A DNA stretch of 64,000 nucleotides from Talinum fruticosum (lineage: Eukaryota > Streptophyta > Magnoliopsida > Caryophyllales > Talinaceae). This document shows positions 20,006-30,482 of the stretch, piece by piece. The DNA lies in assembly GCA_021018815.1 (NCBI GenBank), contig JAITYX010000026.1:4650001-4714000 (forward strand), read 5' to 3'. Below the pieces are notes generated by a model. It searched no databases, was not told the origin of the DNA, and saw nothing but the letters and a program-made list of their open reading frames with translations. Position numbers and translations under genes: made by a program. Position 1 is the stretch's first letter. The number at the start of each line of letters is the position of its first letter.

Positions 20006-21268
20006 TGATGTGTAGTGACGGCGGAAGCAAAAAGAAAGGGAAAACCGCAAACAAGCAACTGGACAAAATACGAGCCTGCGAGTGCGGTTACGGGAGAATG
20101 GGTAAATGAGGAGGTAAATGGAGGAGTTTTAAGCTGGAATTTGGTGGGATGGTTCTTGACGGGGCCAAGAAGGTTGGGTCAAAATTGGGGAATTTTTTGG
20201 AGGCTGGAAACACCTTGATCGGAGGGCTGAAAGTCGGGGTTCTCGGCTGACTATCCAGGATGACTCCCGTTGTAAGATTCGAAGGTGGGGGCGGAGTTCT
20301 TCTTGGATTGAGCTGAGATTTGGAGGAAATGGACTCAACTCATGTATAATGATATGGGTGAAATTTGGGGCGAAGTGGACACGTGGGTTGGGAGTTATTG
20401 ATTTGGCAAGTCGATGGATAAAGCCGAGGTTTCTCCTTGGATATAGAAACACCACCAAGAGGAAGCCTAGGGGCACCTATAACCTTGCCGGATACAGAAA
20501 CACCACCAGTAGAATAGAGGACTCAAAGAACACCACCATGTAGCCAACTTGGATATAGCATTGAGGTTCAAAAGGGGGACAAGTTATCCAGCTCAAAATC
20601 CATTCATATATTCATCTTCAAGTGTATCTTACAAAGCTTAATGCTAGTGCTATTTTTAGGAGATAAAACATGCTAAAAATAAATCAAAACTAAAACATAA
20701 TCTAAGGCCTAAAAGAAAGATTACAAGATCAATGGCCTAAGATGTATTAGCCCCTTGTCCAAGCCAACTTGGGAACATGTGGTTAAAATGAAAGTTAATT
20801 CTAGCCATGTATTTCCTTCCCCTTGTGCAAGAAAGCTTGTCATAGGTCCAACACATGGATTCCTCCACTAATACTAGTGCTTAGGAATTCTTCTAGGACC
20901 TTCCTCTTACTGTCCATGTTTTCCACTACGTGATGAACCATTCGGCTTATTTGCACGAGAGCCTCACGGTCTTAGAAAGTAACTGAGCCAGCATGCTTCA
21001 CACATGCCCAGTTAGGTTCCTTAGGAATTTTGGACTGACCTTTGTGCCATAAAATGCTTTACTACTTAAGCATAATTTGTTTATGTACTAATTGTCTTTG
21101 AACGACAATTCTCATGGCCTTTCAAACTTCTTCAAACCTTAGCTCGGTTTGTATTTCTTGGACTAGTATAGGAGTTTTTGGTGTAAAAATAAGCTTCACT
21201 CCTTTTATGCTTTAGCTTGAGAAACCCCTTGACTCTTGGACGTTTGACTTGGATGGAAATGTCCATCA
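20006..21268 (-). mobile_element. 5' LTR of element L
   Basis: It runs from TGATGTGTAGTGACGG to CCATCA. The two repeat-like units start near 20135 and 20320. The U3/R part mirrors 17072-17786. The TATA position reads TATTTTTAG (20651-20659), a mutated box, while the 3' copy is intact. Confidence 0.75.
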
Positions 21269-21310
21269 TTTCACCTACCATCTTTTCCCTCCTGCTCCCA
21301 CTATTCATCA
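21269..21310 (+). mobile_element. 3' LTR of element M, right end
   Basis: This is a short C/T-rich stretch ending CCCACTATTCATCA, the normal end of a plus-strand LTR (consensus CTATACATCA). RNase H of element B follows at 21311. Confidence 0.55.
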
Positions 21311-21601
21311 TTTTGAGCATATAAATTCCTTGAATTCGATGATCAAGATTTTGGTCGATTGTTTCGTAATTGTCAAAAGCACCCCAAGGGAGAATTCCTA
21401 GTCTAAGAGGGTGTTCTTTTCAAGGACACTCAGCTTTACATACCCCATTGTGGCACTAGGGAGTTATTGATTCAAGAGGTTCACAATGGAGCTTTGGCTG
21501 GTCACTTTGGTATAAACAAAACGATGAGTATGATTAGGGAGCACTACTTTTGGCCGAATATGGAAAGAGATGTGCAAGACATCTTGAAGAGGTGTGCGAT
21601 G
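21311..21601 (+). pseudogene. RNase H end and integrase start of element B
   Basis: The reading is homologous to FEHLKSL...DLGELFHDCQKHPKGEFLVQ, followed by the integrase zinc region HNGALAGHFGINKTMSMIRE and NMERDVQDILKRC. A TAA at about 21405 replaces CAA (Gln). It is interrupted at 21601 by a solo LTR and resumes at 22525. Confidence 0.75.
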
Positions 21602-22524
21602 TGATGTATAGCCAGAGCAAGAAGCCAAGGGAAAAGGGGAAGAAGCTAGTGAATGATAAAGAGAGGGATAGAATGAGTGAGTGCTAAGAATGCAACAAAC
21701 ATAAAACCAAGCTTCTTACGAATACAGTCAAACCACCACAAGAACCTTGAGGCACCAAAAGACGAAGCTAGATACGGAAGACACCACGAGCTATGCTTTT
21801 GGACTCAATCAAGGACCAATAAGCATACCAAGGTTAGATATAGCAATTGAAAATTTTAAAGGGGAAGAGCATTCACTTGCTCGATTTCCATTCAATATCA
21901 AAGTTGCCCTTTTACAACCGAGTTACAAGTAGTATATGTAATGCTCAAAGATTAAGCTAAGCATAATCTAAAGGCTAAGAGTGTATGTACAAGATCAAAT
22001 GCCAAGATTACACTATAGTTAACCCCTTCTCTAAGCTAGTTTTGGGAACATGTGGTCAGATTGAATAGTGATTCTCGACCAAGTATTTGTTTGCCCCTTA
22101 TTCAAGCTTGATTGTGTTTGGTCCAATACATGATTCTTTCCACTAGTGGTAGTGCTCCTTGATTCCTCTAGAACCCTCCTTTGTGCTAGCAATGCATATT
22201 TCTCAAATGGCCCATGTAGGTGATCCGAGCATGGAATGGACCCTTCAGACAGATTGTGCTCAAAACACCCGATTTAGGCTTTAGGTGTTTTTGGACCTCC
22301 TTTGTTGCATGTTTTTAGCTCTTAAACATGAATTATTTATGTACTAATTGTCATGAAAAGACAATTCTCACTATCCTCTAAGCTCTAGTTCAGCTTGCAT
22401 AAGTCGGACTAGAATGGTAGTCTTAGGCGCCCAAAATTGATCTCCACACAAGTTTAGCTCCTCTTGTAACTTTGTCATTAGTCCATGGCTCTTAGCATTT
22501 TTGCTTGCATGGAAATCTCCATCA
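21602..22524 (-). mobile_element. Solo LTR in integrase of B
   Basis: It runs from TGATGTATAGCCAGAG to CTCCATCA, flanked by CGATG (21597-21601) and CGGTG (22525-22529) in a continuous integrase gene: a 5-bp TSD with one change. It closely resembles the 5' LTR of C (34834-35768). There is no PBS or internal sequence. Confidence 0.85.
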
Positions 22525-22695
22525 CGGTGTGTCAAGAATCAAAGAGCCGTTCCCTCCCTAAAGGGATCTACACCCCTATTCCGACTTCCAACCAACCATA
22601 GGAGGACGTGAGTATGGACTTCGATTTGGGGCTCCCAAGTACACAAAGGAACAAAGACTCTATTCTAGTGGTAGTGGACCGTTTCTCTAAAATGG
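22525..22695 (+). pseudogene. Integrase of element B, second piece
   Basis: It continues CQESKSRSLPKGIYTPIPTS and the core [20 protein letters not shown] to FSKMV. It is cut by insertion of element A after AATGG (22691-22695) and resumes at 30483 with the same AATGG. Confidence 0.8.
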
Positions 22696-23590
22696 TGATG
22701 GAGAGCTACTAGCTATGCTACAAGGAGAACCTAGTATAGGCAAGTATCAAGAATGGTCACCCAAAACTTCAATCTTTATTTATGTACTTCATGACATAAA
22801 ACAAGTAACACCTCACGCCTCAATATCCCGAACTAAACGTATCAAGAACCGAGTATAGGCGGGATATTTATCAAGGTCGGTCCAAAAATCCTATCCAAAG
22901 AGGCCTTAATTGAAATGGAGCAACAAAGAAAGAATTCTAGAAGAATCTTCAAGCGCTACTCTTAGTGGAGGGAATCTTGCTTGTTGGACCAATGAGGGGA
23001 TGGCTTGTACAAGGGGATGAAGAATGCTTAGGCAATATTTACTTGTTCACATCCGGCCACCCATTTTAACTTGAAGAAGGGATAGTATGATCTAGGCCTT
23101 TGATCTTATTTTTGCCTTAGATTATGTTAATGTTAATTGAGCATTACAAATAACTTGTATCCGACCATATACAAAAGATCTTTTAATATTAAATGAACTT
23201 TGAGCTGGATTGCTCTTACCCATTTTAAAATCCTCAAATTCTTTATCCAAGATTGGCAACTTGGTGGTGATCTTTTGAGTTCTTTGATCTAGCTAGTGGT
23301 GTTTACGTATCTCGGTTAGATTTTAGGTGCCTTAAGTTTTTCCCAAGGTGGTGATTTCGTATCCTTGGAGAACTTAGCCTATCCAGGTTACCTCTGTTGA
23401 AACCTTTCGTAATTTTTACCCGCTATTCTTAACTCCCTCAACAGTTCCCCTACCAAATTTCATCTCAAAACTCCACCATTTTCCACCTCATTGCCCCGTT
23501 CTCCCAAGACCGCGCCTCCGGACCCCATTATGCCCAGAACCTCTTTTTGCGGTTTATCTTTCCTTTTGCTTTTCACCCCACTATACATCA
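22696..23590 (+). mobile_element. 5' LTR of element A
   Basis: It runs from TGATGGAGAGCTACTAG to CTATACATCA, 895 bp. Against the 3' LTR it lacks about 200 bp in the repeat region: after GGTTACCTCTGTTGAAA it jumps to TTTTTACC. Confidence 0.9.
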
Positions 23591-23594
23591 ACTT

Positions 23595-23606
23595 TGGTAT
23601 CGGAGC
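23595..23606 (+). other. Primer binding site of element A
   Basis: TGGTATCGGAGC lies four bases after the LTR end. It resembles the complement of the 3' end of initiator tRNA-Met (usual form TGGTATCAGAGC) with one difference. Confidence 0.85.
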
Positions 23607-23686
23607 AAGTTCTAATTCCTTAGTGGATTTATCATTCCCTTCAACCCCAAAAACACAAAAAGCCGGAAACCCACAAAATCCCAACC

Positions 23687-24660
23687 ATGAGTGCTAGTAT
23701 GACTTTGGAAGAGAGATTTGACATGTTGATGAAAGAAAATGAGTACCTCCACAAGCAACTTGGGCAAAACATGAAAGTCAAGCGAGACCAACTAAGAAGC
23801 AATTCCCCTCCTACTCGGCCTATTCCTAATCTCCATGAAGGAGATGAAGAAAGCAATCCTTTTGTTTCCTCGGATGAGTATAGTGAAGGACTATCAAGGA
23901 GAAGTTATAGGCACTCAAAACCCATGCTCATGACTTCAAAGTTGAGATCCCGGAGTTTGAAGGACGATTGAACCCGGATGAATTTTTAGATTGGTTAAGA
24001 ACCGTTGAAAGGATTTTTTATTATAAGGAGGTACCCGAACGGAAGAAAGTGAAGCTTGTTGCACTCAAGCTTAGAGGTTTTGCCTTAACTTGGTGGGAAA
24101 ACTTGGTGCATAAGCGCGTGACGAAAGGAAGTCTAAGATTAAAAGTTGGGAGAAGATGAGATCAAAACTCAAGGCTCGTTTCTTGGCCCCAACTTATGTT
24201 CAAGATAGTTATCTCCAACTCTATAACCTTCAACAAGGAAACATGAGCGTGAAAGAATACACTCAGGAGTTTGAGAGATTGCTTATCAAATGTGACCTTC
24301 AAGAACATGAGGATCAAACGATTGTGAGATATCTTGGAGGCTTGGACGGAAGGTATGCACAAATAGTGGAGTTACAACATTTTTCTACCTTTGATGAGGT
24401 GTGTCATTTGGCACATAAGGTTGAGCAACAAAAGAGGACTCGGTTTGTTAAGAAAGAAATGCCAAAATCCTTCCCTCAAAAGAACCAACCCTTTTACAAG
24501 GGGAGTACTCAACCCGTTCCACAAAACAACCCCAACCCATTCCAACCCCAAACCTGTCCAAACCTATTCCAAGCCCAAATGACACAAGAAGGTGCATCAA
24601 TTGCCACGGTTTAGGGCATATTCCCTCGGAATGCCCAAACCGAAGGGTGGTAACATTAGT
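23687..24660 (+). pseudogene. gag of element A
   Basis: ATG at 23687 (MSASMTLEERFDMLMKENEY) starts a hydrophilic, coiled-coil-like N-terminus. A frameshift near 23925 leads to the core at 23968 (NPDEFLDWLRTVERIFYYKE, LTWWENLVHKR). A second frameshift near 24125 leads to KLKARFLAPTYVQDSYLQLY, KEYTQEFERLLIKCDLQEHE and TFDEVCHLAHKVEQQKR, then an Asn/Pro/Gln-rich spacer. The CCHC zinc knuckle CINCHGLGHIPSEC is at 24593-24634, in the frame of the downstream protease. All four ligands are present. Gag and Pol were probably one polyprotein. Confidence 0.85.
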
Positions 24661-25504
24661 TGAGTTTCAAGAGCAACTAATAGAGGAAGGGTGTACCGAG
24701 AAGGAGCTATTCTTGGTAGATGAAGTAGACGAAGTTGTTGAGGAGGCGGATGAAGGAGAACTGTTGGTGTTAATGAGGACTTTGAGCGGAGTAAAAGATC
24801 CTAAAGAGGAGCAACGTGAGAATATCTTTCACACTAAGGGCACGGTGCATGGAAAAATTTGTTCCATCATTATTGATGGTGGGAGTTGCACAAATGTGGC
24901 CGCGGCAACTATGGTGGAGAAGCTTGGACTTCATGCTTAGGTTCATCCTCATCCATACAACATCCAATGGTTAAACCAAGGTAAAGGCCTTCAAGTCCAT
25001 TCTAGATGTCTCATTTCATTTAGTATTGGCAAGAACTGTCATGATGAATTATGGTGTGACATTACTCCTATGGATGCTTGTCATTTGTTGCTTGGGAGAC
25101 CTTGGCCTTTTGATAGGAGAGTTATGCATGATGGATTCATGAATACTTACATCTTTACCAAGCATGGGAAGAATATAACATTGGCTCCCTTATCACCTAG
25201 CCAACTCACAAAAACAAGGCCACAAGATAACCCTCAAACCGACCTTTTGCTTGTTTTTAGAGAGATTTTTCTCAAGGCAAAGCAACATGAGTTTAGACCC
25301 ACACAAGAGCTCATCCTTTTATCTCCAAGTGAACCCAAAAGCCCCCACAAAATCTCCACCCTCGCCAAAGAACCCCTTGCCAAATTTGCCCATGTTTTTC
25401 CAAATGAAATTCCTCTTGGCCTTCCTCCACAAAGAACCATACAACACCACATAGACCTCTCATCTCGGGAGCCATATTGCCCAACAAACCCGCATATAAA
25501 ATGA
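24661..25504 (+). pseudogene. Protease and linker of element A
   Basis: An acidic stretch (EEADEGELLVLMRTLSG) is followed by [15 protein letters not shown] with the catalytic Asp at 24875-24877. A TAG at 24938 replaces Leu (TTG). A second domain part, MDACHLLLGRPWPFDRRVMH, has the conserved LLGRPW flap-side motif. The linker [16 protein letters not shown] leads towards RT and shifts frame at about 25480. The domain order matches plant Ty3/gypsy. Confidence 0.8.
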
Positions 25505-26843
25505 ATCCCAATGATGCTCAAGAGGTTCAAAGACAAGTGGATGAGTTGGTGGCCAAAGGCCTTGTGAGGGAAAGTAGGAGCCCATGCGCGGTACCTACTC
25601 TTTTGGTGCCAAAGAAAGATGGATCCATGAGGATGTATGTGGATAGTCGTGCCATAAACAAAATCAAAATCAAGTATAGGTATCCCATACCTAGACTCGA
25701 GGATATGCTTGATGAGTTACATGGTTCACAAGTATTTTCCAAGGTGGATTTGAGGAGTGGATACCACCAAATTCGGATCCGTGAAGTGGATGAGTGGAAG
25801 ACCGCATTCAACACTAAGGGTGGATTGTATGAGTGGCTTGTAATGCCATTCGACCTCTCAAACACACCAAGCACATTCATGAGACTCATGAATCAAGTGT
25901 TTTGGCCTCTTATTGGCAAGTTTGTGGTAGTGTATTTTGATGATATTTTTGTGTATAGCAAGGATGAAAAGGAGCACTGAAATCATCTCACACAAGTGCT
26001 TGAACTTTTGGAAAGACAAAAACTCTATGGCAATCTTCAAAAGTGCACGTTCTTTACCCCGGAGTTTGTCTTTCTTGGGTATATTGTCACGGCTAATGGA
26101 ATCAAGGTTGATGAGAGCAACGTCGAAGTCATTCAATCATGGCCGGTTCCCACTAGTATCCATGATGTAAGAAGTTTCCATGGCTTGGCATCATTTTACC
26201 GAAGGTTCATCAAAGATTTTAGTACCATCACGGCCCCCATGACCGAGGTACTAAAAGGGAGTTCATTCAAGTGGAATGCTAAGGCCCAAGAAGCTTTTGA
26301 GGCCATTAAGCGCAAACTTACACAAACCCTGGTTCTAGCTTTGCAAGCTTTGACAAAGTTTTTAAGGTTGAATATGATGCTTCAGGAGTTGGTATTGGTG
26401 GAATTCTCTCTCAATAAAGGCGGCCTATTGCCTTCTTTAGTGAGAAACTTTGTGAGTTAAGAAGGAAGTATTCAACCTATGATAAAGAGTTCTATGCTAT
26501 TGTGAGATCCTTGGAGCATTGGAGCCATTATCTTGCGGCTAATGAGTTCATATTGCATTCGGATCATGAGGCTCTAAGATACATTCAAGGACAACATAAG
26601 CTTAATCCAAGACATGGGAAATGGGTAGAGTATTTACAAACTTTCCATTTCACCATTAAACACAAATCAGGAAAAATGAACAAGGGAGCGGATGCACTTT
26701 TAAGGAGGTATCTCTTGTTGTTTCAATTACAAACTCAAGTTCTCGGTTTTGAACATTTGAAATCTTTGTTCTCTAATGATGAAGATCTTGGTGAGTTATT
26801 TCATGATTGCCTTAAGCATCCCAAAGGAGAATTCTTAGTCTAA
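25477..26843 (+). pseudogene. Reverse transcriptase and RNase H of element A
   Basis: [66 protein letters not shown], the catalytic YFDD at 25933-25944, then a TGA at about 25978. It continues [32 protein letters not shown] frameshift between about 26320 and 26460 spoils the start of RNase H, including its DASG motif. RNase H resumes with MRSLEHWSHYLAANEFILHS and ALLRRYLLLFQLQ. A TAA at 26841 (Gln in relatives) ends it. This is the best-preserved RT active site in the window. Confidence 0.85.
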
Positions 26844-28130
26844 GAGGGCTATCTTTTAAAGGGGCTCGGTTGTGTGTGCCTCCGTGGCACAAGGGAGTTA
26901 CTAATCCGAGAGGTTCATAATGGGGCATTGGTTGGCCATTTTGGCTTGAACAAGACAAGAAGCATGTTGAAGGAGCATTATTATTGGCCAAACATGGAGA
27001 AAGATGTGCAAGATATTTTGAAAAGGTGTGCGGTTTGCCAACAAGCAAAGAGCCATTATCTTCCTCAAGGGCTTTATACACCACTTCCCACACCTACTCA
27101 ACCATGGGAGGATGTTAGCATGGACTTCATTTTGGGGCTGCAGAGAACACAAAGGAACAAGGATTCCATTCTTGTGGTGGTGGATCATTTTTCTAAAATG
27201 GCTCACTTTGTTCCTTGCAACAAGACCAATGATGCTACTCAAGTAGCTGATTTATATTTCAAGGAGATTGTAAGGGTACATGGCATTCCTAAGACAATTG
27301 TTTCGGACCGGGATAGCAAGTTTCTTAGCCACTTTTGGATCACTTTGTGGAAGAAATTGGGAACCAAACAAAAGTTTAGCACTACTTGTCATCCACAAAC
27401 GGATGGAGAAACGGAGGTGACAAACCGAACCTTAGGCTTGCTACTAAGGGCTTTGATCAAGATGAACGCTAAAGCTTGGGACCAACTTTTACCCCATGCT
27501 GAATTTGCCTACAATGGAGCACCTAGCAAAGCTACAGCGATGAGTCCATTCAAAGTGGTCTATGGAGTGGACCCAACAACCCCTCTTGACTTAGCTCCGA
27601 GAGGATTAAGGAAGAAACCAAGCATTGAGGCTTCCAAAAGAGTGCATGAGATACAAAAGATGCATGAAAAGGTGAAGGAGAAAATTGAGGCATCTAATGC
27701 CAACTAGAAGCAACACGTTGACAAGGGAAGAAAAAGGAGGGTTTTTCAACCTGGGGACTTAGTATGGATTCACCTAAGGAAGGAGCGATTTCCTTCTAAA
27801 CTGAAGACAAAGCTCATGGCAAGAGCTGATGGGCCATTCGAAGTGCTAGAAAGAATTGGTGACAATGCTTACAAAGTCAACTTGCCCGGGGATTATGAGG
27901 TATCTGCTAGCTTCAATGTAGCCGATCTCTCACCATACTTTAAAGATAATACTCTTGATAATTTGAGTGCAAATTCTTCTCTACAAGTAGAGGATGATAA
28001 AGAGTGGGCTACCAAGGGTCAAGGGCCGAAGGTTAAACATCATGGAAGGAAAAGCATGCACGGGGAACAATTTTGGACACTTGAAATTCCCATGATAATC
28101 CTCATGATACAAGTTGATCCCAAGGGATGA
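26844..28130 (+). pseudogene. Integrase of element A
   Basis: The HHCC region is HNGALVGHFGLNK ... CAVCQQAK. All three catalytic residues are present: Asp in SMDFILGL (27123), Asp in SDRDSKF (27305) and Glu in DGETEVTNRT (27414). A TAG at about 27706 interrupts before the basic C-terminal module (LRKERFPSKLKTKLMARAD, FNVADLSPYFKDN). The frame continues over the PPT into an LTR and stops at 28130. That LTR is now the solo copy 27995-29381 and not A's own 3' LTR. I see no chromodomain after the C-terminal module. Confidence 0.85.
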
Positions 28131-29381
28131 AGAACCGAGAGTCTCATCTTTTTATGTTCATAAATAAATGTTAGTTGAAGAGCCGAGAAGGATACTTGTT
28201 AGAGGTTGAAAGAGTTGCTAGCGCTACTACAAGAAGAATCAAGATGGACACCTAAAATGTCCATTCTAGCTCACTCGGTGCAAAATGACAACCAAACATG
28301 TTAAGTCATGTTTTATGTTATTTGGTACGTAAGTAAGGAATAAAGAGGACGGTGAATATTTCTATCCCATGAAGATTTGGTCGGGCACGCTAAGACATGA
28401 AGGATTGCTATTTTATGTCATTTGCACATAAATTAAATTGATGCTTAATCATGGTCGGTCCAAGGTCCGAATGGGTCATGTTTAGGCGCCTAAATGAAGC
28501 ATCAAAGGAAGCCTTAAGGGAAGCATTCTAGAAGGATCTTGGAGCACTACCAATAGTGGAGGGAATATTGCTTGTTGGACAAATGAGAAAGAAGCTTGCA
28601 TAAGGGGAAAGAAGCTCATGTCCACATGTTCCTAGCTCCACAAATGCTTGGCCGAAAATCATCCAATACATGCTCCACTAGCTTGGAAAATGGAAAGCTC
28701 ATTTTTGAATTTTTGGTTTTATTTTTTAGCTTTGTCAAAGTGCTATTTTAATGCATTATAAATACCTTGTAACCAAGCTATGTAAGGGACAACTTTTGAT
28801 GAATATATGAATGAACTTTGAGCTGGATTGCTTGCCCCTTTAAAATTCTCAAATGTTGTATCCAAGCTTGGCAAGTTGGTGGTGATCTTTTGAGTCCTCA
28901 AGCTAGCTAGTGGTGTTTCCGTATCTAGCCAACCGAGAGGTGCCCCAAGGCTTTTATGGTGGTGCTTCCGCATCCTTGAAAACCTTGGCCTATCGGTTAC
29001 TTCGCTTTCGAATTCCATATCTCCCTATCCACGCATCATCTCCACTGCAAATTTCACCCATCTCCATTTCAACGTCTCTAGTTCCCCCCTCAAAAATCAG
29101 CTCCATCCAATGACTATACCGTCCCCACCTTCGATCGATCCAGAACTCGCTGACTTTCAGCTTCCGGATCAAGGTGTTCCCATCCTCCAAAAATTTCCCA
29201 ATTTTTACCAGGTCTTCTTTGATCATCTAAGAAGCCCTCCACCAAATTTTGGACCGAAACTCCACCATTTACCCGCTCATCTACCCATTCTCCCAAGATC
29301 GCGCTCGCGGCTAGGCATTCCGCCCATAAGCCTATTTTGCGGTTTATCCATCTTTTTGTTTTTTATCCCCACTATACATCA
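27995..29381 (+). mobile_element. Solo LTR at the PPT/3' LTR boundary of A
   Basis: It runs from TGATAAAGAG to CTATACATCA, 1387 bp. The left flank GAGGA (27990-27994) belongs to A's PPT and the right flank AAGGA (29382-29386) precedes A's 3' LTR: a 5-bp TSD with one change. It differs from A's own LTRs in U3. A TATA box is at 28757-28764. A recombination origin is less likely but possible. Confidence 0.75.
28757..28764 (+). promoter_or_regulatory. TATA box in solo LTR 27995-29381
   Basis: TATAAATA is followed by CCTTGTAACCAAGC. The same placement recurs in other LTR copies (44544, 47419, 17171 reversed). Confidence 0.6.
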
Positions 29382-29386
29382 AAGGA

Positions 29387-30482
29387 TGATGGAGAGCTAC
29401 TAGCCATGCTACAAGGAGAACCGAGTATAGGCAAGTATCAAGAATGGTCACTTAAAACTTCCTTTTGGTCCACATGGTACAAGGGGAAGTCCGGGATATT
29501 GAGGCGTGATGTGTTACCGTTTTATGTCATGAAGTACATAAATAAAGGTTGAAGTTTTTTAATCATGGGCGGTCCAAAAATCTCATCCAAAAAGGCCTTA
29601 ACCTAAATGGAGCAACAAAGGAGGAATTCTAGAAGAATCTTCAAGCATTACTCTTAGTGGAGGAAATCTTGCTTGTTGGACCAATGAAGGGATGGCTTGC
29701 ACAAGGGGATGAAGAATGCTTGGCCAAGATTTAATTTTCACATCCGGCCACCCATTTTAACTTTGAGAAGGGGTAGCATGATCTAGGCCTTTAATCTTAA
29801 TTTTTCCTAAGATTATGTTAATGTTAATTGAGCATTACAAATAGCTTGTATCCGGCCATATACAAATGATCTTTTAATATTGAGTGAACTTTGAGCTCGA
29901 TTGCTCTTACCCCTTTTAAAATCCTCAAATTCTTTATCCAAGTTTGGCAACTTGGTGGTGATCTTTGAGTCCTTTGATCTAGCTAGTGGTGTTTCTGTAT
30001 TTGGTTAGATTTTAGGTGCCCTAAGTTTTTACCAAGGTGGTGATTTCCATATCCTTGGAGAACTTAGCCTATCCGGTTACCTCTGTTCAAAATTCCATAT
30101 CTCCCAAAATACGAACCTCCTCCATTCGAAATTTCAACCACTTGTTTCTGGACGTGTCTACTAACCCCCCAAATTTCAGCTCCATCCAAGCATTATTCCA
30201 TCCCCGCATCAAAAACAAACAAAGGGACTCATTCTGGATAGCAGCTCAATTAGACGGACTTTCGTTAATCGTTCAAGGTGTTCCAGCCCCTAAAACCTTC
30301 CCCAATTTTTACCAACTCTTTTTAACTCACTGAAGAGTTGCCCTACCAAATTTTGTGTCAAAAATCCACCATTTTCCACCTCATTACCCGTTCTCCCAAG
30401 ATCGCGCCTGTAGACGGCATTCCGCTCGGAACCTCTTTTGCGGTTTGTCTTTCCTTTTGCTTTTCACCCCCACTATACATCA
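29387..30482 (+). mobile_element. 3' LTR of element A
   Basis: It runs from TGATGGAGAGCTACTAG to CTATACATCA, 1096 bp, matching the 5' LTR start closely. It is followed by the TSD AATGG at 30483-30487. It keeps a repeat-bearing segment of about 200 bp that the 5' LTR lacks. Confidence 0.9.

Larger units (their letters stand above)
16440..21268 (-). mobile_element. Element L: non-autonomous gag-plus-ORF-X gypsy element
   Basis: Two LTRs (16502-17786 and 20006-21268) enclose a 2.2-kb internal region. In element order this has a PBS (just left of 20006), gag (19823-19092), a decayed zinc knuckle near 18460-18420, a fragment of ORF-X (18357-17911) and a PPT (17787-17806). There is no trace of PR, RT, RH or INT, so it depended on enzymes supplied by others. 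The LTRs are nearly identical from about 17072 and 20540 rightwards but differ in their U5 halves. The flanks CTTAT and TTTCA do not match as a TSD. Confidence 0.75.
14518..21310 (+). mobile_element. Element M: internally deleted gypsy derivative split by L
   Basis: LTR (14518-15391), 327-bp internal remnant, LTR (15719-16439 plus 21269-21310). With L removed it is a short LTR-PBS-gag-start-LTR unit. The right flank (21311) is RNase H of element B; the left flank is G integrase, so no TSD can be recognised. Confidence 0.65.
22696..30482 (+). mobile_element. Element A: structurally complete gypsy retrotransposon, 7.8 kb
   Basis: 5' LTR 22696-23590, PBS 23595-23606, gag, PR, RT, RH, INT, PPT, 3' LTR 29387-30482, with a perfect TSD AATGG on both sides in the integrase gene of B. 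Removing A restores a continuous B integrase. A solo LTR (27995-29381) has since landed at the PPT/3' LTR boundary. All domains are in gag-PR-RT-RH-INT order, with no chromodomain. Several frameshifts and stops make it non-autonomous now. Confidence 0.9.

Noticed and set aside
27816..28130. Chromodomain at the integrase C-terminus
   Set aside because: I looked after FNVADLSPY in all copies and saw only the short tail leading into the LTR, not the aromatic-rich chromodomain pattern.
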